A stretch of 17,267 bases of DNA from contig JBCCFD010000124.1 of the NCBI GenBank assembly GCA_039029915.1, positions 1 through 17,267 of the forward strand, in the 5' to 3' direction. How positions within the stretch are numbered: the first letter of the stretch is position 1; each line of letters begins with the position of its first letter. Origin of the DNA: QQUD01 sp039029915. GTDB lineage: Bacteria; Chloroflexota; Anaerolineae; Promineifilales; Promineifilaceae. Below the pieces are notes generated by a model that was not told the DNA's origin, made no database searches, and saw only the letters and a program-made list of their open reading frames with translations. This document shows, piece by piece, positions 14,246 through 17,267 of the stretch. A program made the position numbers and the translations under genes.

Positions 14246-15790
14246 ATGGCAAACACAACCAAAAGACGAAGCCGTCGCTCGGCATTGAAAAAGAAGCGGG
14301 ATAATTTACCTATTCTGAACTTCAAATTTCGCCAACTGCGTAACCCACTACCGCCAACGGAGTTTTTGAACGAAGAAAAGCTCGAACAAATTCATGACGC
14401 CTCCATGCGTATTTTGGAAGAGATTGGCATCGACTTCTTTGATGATGAAGCACTTTCACTGTGGGAAAGCGTTGGGGCCAAGGTGGATCATAAAAACCGG
14501 CATGTCTGGATTGAACGTGGGCTATTGCTTGACTTGATTGCAAAAGCACCCGCCAGTTTTAATTTTCTAGCCCGCAATCCAAAGCACAATCTGTTTGTGG
14601 GTGAAAATTCCCACTGCTTTATGCCTATGGGAGGCATGGTGTACGCCTCTGACATGGATCGGGGTAGACGACCGGGCGTGCTGGCTGATGTCATCGAGAC
14701 GTTCAAGGTGCTGCAAATGTGCAACATGGTGCATATGGTCGGGGGCGGCCCTGAAATGCACGATGTTGACCCCACCTTGCGCCATCTGGAAAACACGTGG
14801 ATTAGCTACACGCTATCTGACAAGGTGGTGTATGGCTCGTCACACGGCCGTATCATCACCCAAGACACCGTAGAAATGGCCAAAATCGTCTTTGGCGACC
14901 CGCTACCAGACGATCCGGTCATTTATGGTGTCGTCAACGTGAACAGCCCGCTCCGCTACGACGACCGCATGCTGGGCGGCATGATTACGCTGGCGCGGGC
15001 GGGGCAATTCTCTATCATCACGCCGTTCATTTTGGCAGGCGCAATGAGCCCTATCACTATCGCCTCAGCCATCGCCCAGCAAAATGCCGAAGCGCTAGCC
15101 GGTATCGCCCTTACTCAAATTGTGAACCCCGGTGCCCCCGTCGTCTACGGCGGGTTTACCACCAATATCGATATGAAAACGGGCAGCCCTGCTTTTGGCA
15201 CACCGGAAGGGGCGTGGGCAACCTACATCGGGGCGCAGCTGGCCCGAAAATACAGGCTACCCTACCGGGGCAGCGGCAGTCTGTGCTCGGCGAACTACCC
15301 TGACGCCACGGCCGCTTATGAAACGATGTGGTCAATGTGGCCTACGCTTATGGCGCACACCAACATGGTCAACCACTCGGCGGGTTGGATAGAAAACGGG
15401 CTAACGATGTCATACGAAAAGTTCATTATGGATATTGAGTCGCTGGCCATGTTTTACCATCTGTTTGAAGGGTTTGAGATTAGTGATGAAACGCTGGCGC
15501 TTGATATGATGGCTCATGTTGGGCCCGGCGGCCACCATTTAGGCACGCCTCATACCCAAGCGCGGTATGAAAATGAGTTTTTTATGCCCCACATGCGCTC
15601 GGGGCAGAGCTTTGAAAATTGGCAAAAGGCTGGCGCTGAGGAGGCTCCCCTTCGAGCAAACCGCATCTGGAAAACATTGCTGAAAAATTATGAACAACCG
15701 GAGCTAGATACGGCCGTTGCTGACGCTCTCGCCGACTTTATCGCCCGCCGCAAACGAGAACTGGAAGGGGTTGATCTTTATACAGACTAG
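14246..15790 (+). CDS. MttB-family (trimethylamine/betaine) methyltransferase, non-pyrrolysine type
   Basis: 514 residues, start ATG 14246 behind AAGGGGAA. Residues 1-20 are strongly basic. The body fits the MttB fold family: EEIGIDFFDDEAL near the start, MPMGGMVYA, HMVGGGPEMHDV, a TIM-barrel core, then GGHHLGTPHTQARYENEFF and FENWQKAGA toward the end. There is no in-frame TAG within the gene, so it is not a pyrrolysine-type trimethylamine enzyme. The terminator itself is TAG, but reading through it would add only about 32 unremarkable residues. Characterised non-pyrrolysine relatives demethylate quaternary amines such as glycine betaine, proline betaine or carnitine and pass the methyl group to a small corrinoid protein. 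No corrinoid protein or reactivase is in the window. Third gene of the probable operon; more GC-rich at its 3' part than the kinase. Confidence 0.9.
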   Translation: MANTTKRRSRRSALKKKRDNLPILNFKFRQLRNPLPPTEFLNEEKLEQIHDASMRILEEIGIDFFDDEALSLWESVGAKVDHKNRHVWIERGLLLDLIAKAPASFNFLARNPKHNLFVGENSHCFMPMGGMVYASDMDRGRRPGVLADVIETFKVLQMCNMVHMVGGGPEMHDVDPTLRHLENTWISYTLSDKVVYGSSHGRIITQDTVEMAKIVFGDPLPDDPVIYGVVNVNSPLRYDDRMLGGMITLARAGQFSIITPFILAGAMSPITIASAIAQQNAEALAGIALTQIVNPGAPVVYGGFTTNIDMKTGSPAFGTPEGAWATYIGAQLARKYRLPYRGSGSLCSANYPDATAAYETMWSMWPTLMAHTNMVNHSAGWIENGLTMSYEKFIMDIESLAMFYHLFEGFEISDETLALDMMAHVGPGGHHLGTPHTQARYENEFFMPHMRSGQSFENWQKAGAEEAPLRANRIWKTLLKNYEQPELDTAVADALADFIARRKRELEGVDLYTD

Positions 15791-15906
15791 GGGTATAGAT
15801 GGTGTGAGTTGACCCACCTGAAAACATTGCTAATCACAAAGAGGCTCAGGCAGTTTATGATGCGCGCTACTGAGTTGATAACCTGATACCTGACACCTGA
15901 CAACTA
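15791..15906. repeat. Spacer ending in a short ACCTGA-type repeat at the pseudogene breakpoint
   Basis: 15791-15876 shows nothing recognisable. From 15877 to about 15906 the motif CCTGATA/CCTGACA is repeated (ACCTGATACCTGACACCTGACAA), resembling simple intergenic repeats of many bacteria. Homology of the adjacent cysteine synthase pseudogene stops exactly here. Confidence 0.4.
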
Positions 15907-16261
15907 ACACCACCTCTGCTCCAAGCGCCTCCATCATTCTTGCGCGTTCCATTGAGTTACCGCGAGACATAACGGCAATGAAATGATACCCTTTGGCGGC
16001 ACAGGTGATAGCTAAACCAGTGCCGGTATTGCCGCTAGTCAGCTCGATAACGGCTTGGCCTGCCTATAGCTTTCCTTGGGCTTCGGCTTCTTCAATCATC
16101 TGGCGGGCTATCCGATCCTTCTTTGAAAAACCGGTGTTGAGGAATTCTAGCTTGGCCAAAATACGGCCGTTTACCCCATGTGTCAGTCGTGACAGCTCAA
16201 CCAGTGCCGTGTTCCCGATTGCCTCAACAGCAGAAGGCAGTAAACTTTGTGCTCGACTCAT
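15902..16261 (-). pseudogene. Truncated cysteine synthase-family (CysK/CysM) pseudogene with an in-frame amber stop
   Basis: From ATG 16259-16261, with GGGAG upstream, the frame reads as a PLP-dependent O-acetylserine sulfhydrylase-like start: IGNTALVEL, then NTGFSKKDRIARQMI, where the PLP lysine of the SxKDR motif lies. A TAG stop occurs at 16064-16066 (codon 66) where relatives usually have Lys in KLKPG, so a single AAG-to-TAG change would explain it. The same frame continues without shift through VIELTSGNTGTGLAITCAAKGY, the PLP-phosphate loop, to ALGAEVVLV, and then stops resembling the family near 15902. About 120 of roughly 300 expected residues remain. Stop plus truncation make function unlikely; a short peptide could still be translated. 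It contains one ACGGCCGT octamer (16163), so the element predates decay or lies in the ancestral gene. Confidence 0.85.
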
Positions 16262-16311
16262 TCAATGTACTCCCTAATATTTAGATAACTTGCCCAAGAG
16301 CAAAGGAATAT

Positions 16312-17055
16312 ATGATTAAACTCGATAAACATTATACCGACCCGCGTCTTGTTGATCTGTACGATCTTGAAAACCCGCTAGACGAAGACCACGACTTTTT
16401 CCAGCAGTTGATTACAGAACTTGAGGCCCAAACGATCATTGATTTGGGTTGTGGTACAGGGCTTCATACGCGGGCGTTTGCCGGCAACGGCCGTACCGTC
16501 TACGGCGTCGATCCCGCTCCGGCCATGCTCGCCTATGCCCGTCGTCAACCGGGGGCTGAAAAAGTGATCTGGGTGGATGGGGATGCGGATGCTTTTGGCG
16601 ACTGGTCAGCCGATTTTGCCTTAATGACGGGTAATGTAGCCCAAATTTTTTTGGAAGATGCCGCCTGGAACAAAACGCTTGCCCATTTTTATGCCGCTCT
16701 AAAAAAAGGGGGGGTGCTGGCGTTTGAAAGCCGCAACCCCCTTGCGCGAGGCTGGGAGATGTGGACACTTGAACAGACACACCAAACAATGGATACGCCT
16801 CACGGTCCGCTAGAAAGCTGGCTCGAACTGGTTGACGTTGATGAAAAAACGGTTCACTTTCAAGGGATCAATCGCTTTCTTGACACGGATGAAACGATAA
16901 TAGTTGACAGCACCCTGCGCTTCCGAACCCAGCAAGAGATTGTGACCTCCCTTGAATCGGTTGGCTTTGAGTTGATGGACATATACGGCCGTTGGGACCG
17001 AGCGCCGTTTGAACCAACCAGTCCAGCGATGATTTTTGTAGCCAAAAAACCTTAA
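16312..17055 (+). CDS. Class I SAM-dependent methyltransferase
   Basis: 247 residues, ATG 16312 behind AAAGGAAT. SAM-binding motif I is IIDLGCGTGLHT at 42-53, motif II is VYGVDPAPAML with acidic D67, and an acidic loop VDGDADAF follows at 88-95. DFALMTGNVAQIF is the motif-IV region and LKKGGVLAFESRNP the post-motif strand. The N-terminal KHYTDPRLVDLYD is typical of small-molecule methyltransferases of the UbiE/Tam-like group. The substrate is unknown. It is divergent from the cysteine synthase pseudogene and its stop lies one base from the stop of the convergent esterase. A run of seven A followed by seven G (16701-16714) inside the gene is a potential slippage site. Two ACGGCCGT octamers. 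Confidence 0.9.
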   Translation: MIKLDKHYTDPRLVDLYDLENPLDEDHDFFQQLITELEAQTIIDLGCGTGLHTRAFAGNGRTVYGVDPAPAMLAYARRQPGAEKVIWVDGDADAFGDWSADFALMTGNVAQIFLEDAAWNKTLAHFYAALKKGGVLAFESRNPLARGWEMWTLEQTHQTMDTPHGPLESWLELVDVDEKTVHFQGINRFLDTDETIIVDSTLRFRTQQEIVTSLESVGFELMDIYGRWDRAPFEPTSPAMIFVAKKP

Positions 17056-17056
17056 A

Positions 17057-17267
17057 TCAGCTTGTTACCTTCATCCCTTTCATCTCAGCAACAAGCGCTT
17101 CAGTCCGCTCGTTGAAAATGTCATACTGCGCTTGGCGCGTCACTTGTTCAGCTGTTACGGTATGGTTTAAATTCAACCAGATAGGCGTTTCAGCTGAAAA
17201 CCGAGGCCACTGCACGTTGTCACCACCGTTAGGATCACCTGTTTTGGCAAACAGTGTCCAATAATTC
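17057..17267 (-). CDS. Type B carboxylesterase, C-terminal fragment (cut by window edge)
   Basis: On the minus strand the frame is open from the right edge to TGA at 17057-17059, giving 69 residues. It starts NYWTLFAKTGDPNGG and continues VQWPRF and a PIWLNLN strand, which is the conserved C-terminal end of the alpha/beta-hydrolase carboxylesterase/cholinesterase family (W-x-x-F-A-x-T-G-D-P-N, then W-P-x-Y/F). The tail after it (TRQAQYDIFNERTEALVAEMKG) is helical. The nucleophile elbow and catalytic residues lie outside the window, so activity cannot be judged. It overlaps nothing and is convergent with the methyltransferase, with one base between their stops. Confidence 0.85.
   Translation of the reverse strand, partial: NYWTLFAKTGDPNGGDNVQWPRFSAETPIWLNLNHTVTAEQVTRQAQYDIFNERTEALVAEMKGMKVTS

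Noticed and set aside
15788..15790. Amber stop of the MttB homologue as a possible pyrrolysine codon
   Set aside because: It lies at the C-terminus; pyrrolysine sits inside the barrel in true trimethylamine MttB, and the read-through extension has no family similarity.
16436..16789. Minus-strand 117-codon open frame opposite the SAM methyltransferase
   Set aside because: Low-complexity His/Arg/Pro-rich shadow; the plus strand carries clear methyltransferase motifs.

Overview
The window most resembles a chromosome segment from an uncultured or environmental bacterium, and Chloroflexota (Anaerolineae-like) is my best guess. The reasons are large NB-ARC/TPR and GAF/PAS signalling proteins, a CSLREA-type beta-helix surface protein and a non-pyrrolysine MttB homologue. 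This is inference from gene style; there is no rRNA or other marker. I found no tRNA, rRNA, CRISPR array or transposase.

Layout. 1-1065 (minus): N-terminal part of a secreted beta-helix (CSLREA) protein running off the left edge. 1066-1325: divergent spacer with an 11-bp inverted repeat. 1326-4307 (plus): HTH/NB-ARC/TPR signalling ATPase. 4308-4764: gene-free spacer packed with inverted repeats and one and a half copies of a structured repeat. 4765-9429 (plus): 1554-residue soluble hybrid histidine kinase (3 GAF, 4 PAS, HisKA, HATPase, 2 REC). 9427-9537: a second full copy of the structured repeat, filling the gap to the convergent gene. 9538-10731 (minus): L-2-hydroxyglutarate oxidase, lhgO. 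10732-10997: spacer with a degenerate repeat. 10998-11906 (minus): ArsR-type regulator with a C-terminal DUF2087-like domain. 11907-12114: divergent control region with several palindromes. 12115-15790 (plus): three-gene probable operon of an SDR dehydrogenase, a sarcosine oxidase/SolA-type flavoenzyme and an MttB-family methyltransferase. 15902-16261 (minus): cysteine synthase-family pseudogene. 16312-17055 (plus): class I SAM methyltransferase. 17057-17267 (minus): C-terminus of a type B carboxylesterase running off the right edge.

Function. The SDR/flavoenzyme/MttB set looks like a catabolic module for an N-methylated amine or betaine, probably controlled by the divergent ArsR-DUF2087 protein. 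No corrinoid protein is visible, so the methyl acceptor is unknown. lhgO lies on the far side of the regulator and may or may not belong to the module. The two big signalling genes at the left have no visible partners.

Most striking non-gene signals. (1) The octamer palindrome ACGGCCGT occurs 19 times, about 70-fold over a uniform-base expectation. All copies are inside genes or the pseudogene and only in two of the three reading phases, like a cyanobacterial HIP1-type iterated palindrome but with another sequence. (2) A ~112-bp structured repeat flanks the histidine kinase in direct orientation, with a compensatory base-pair change in its stem.
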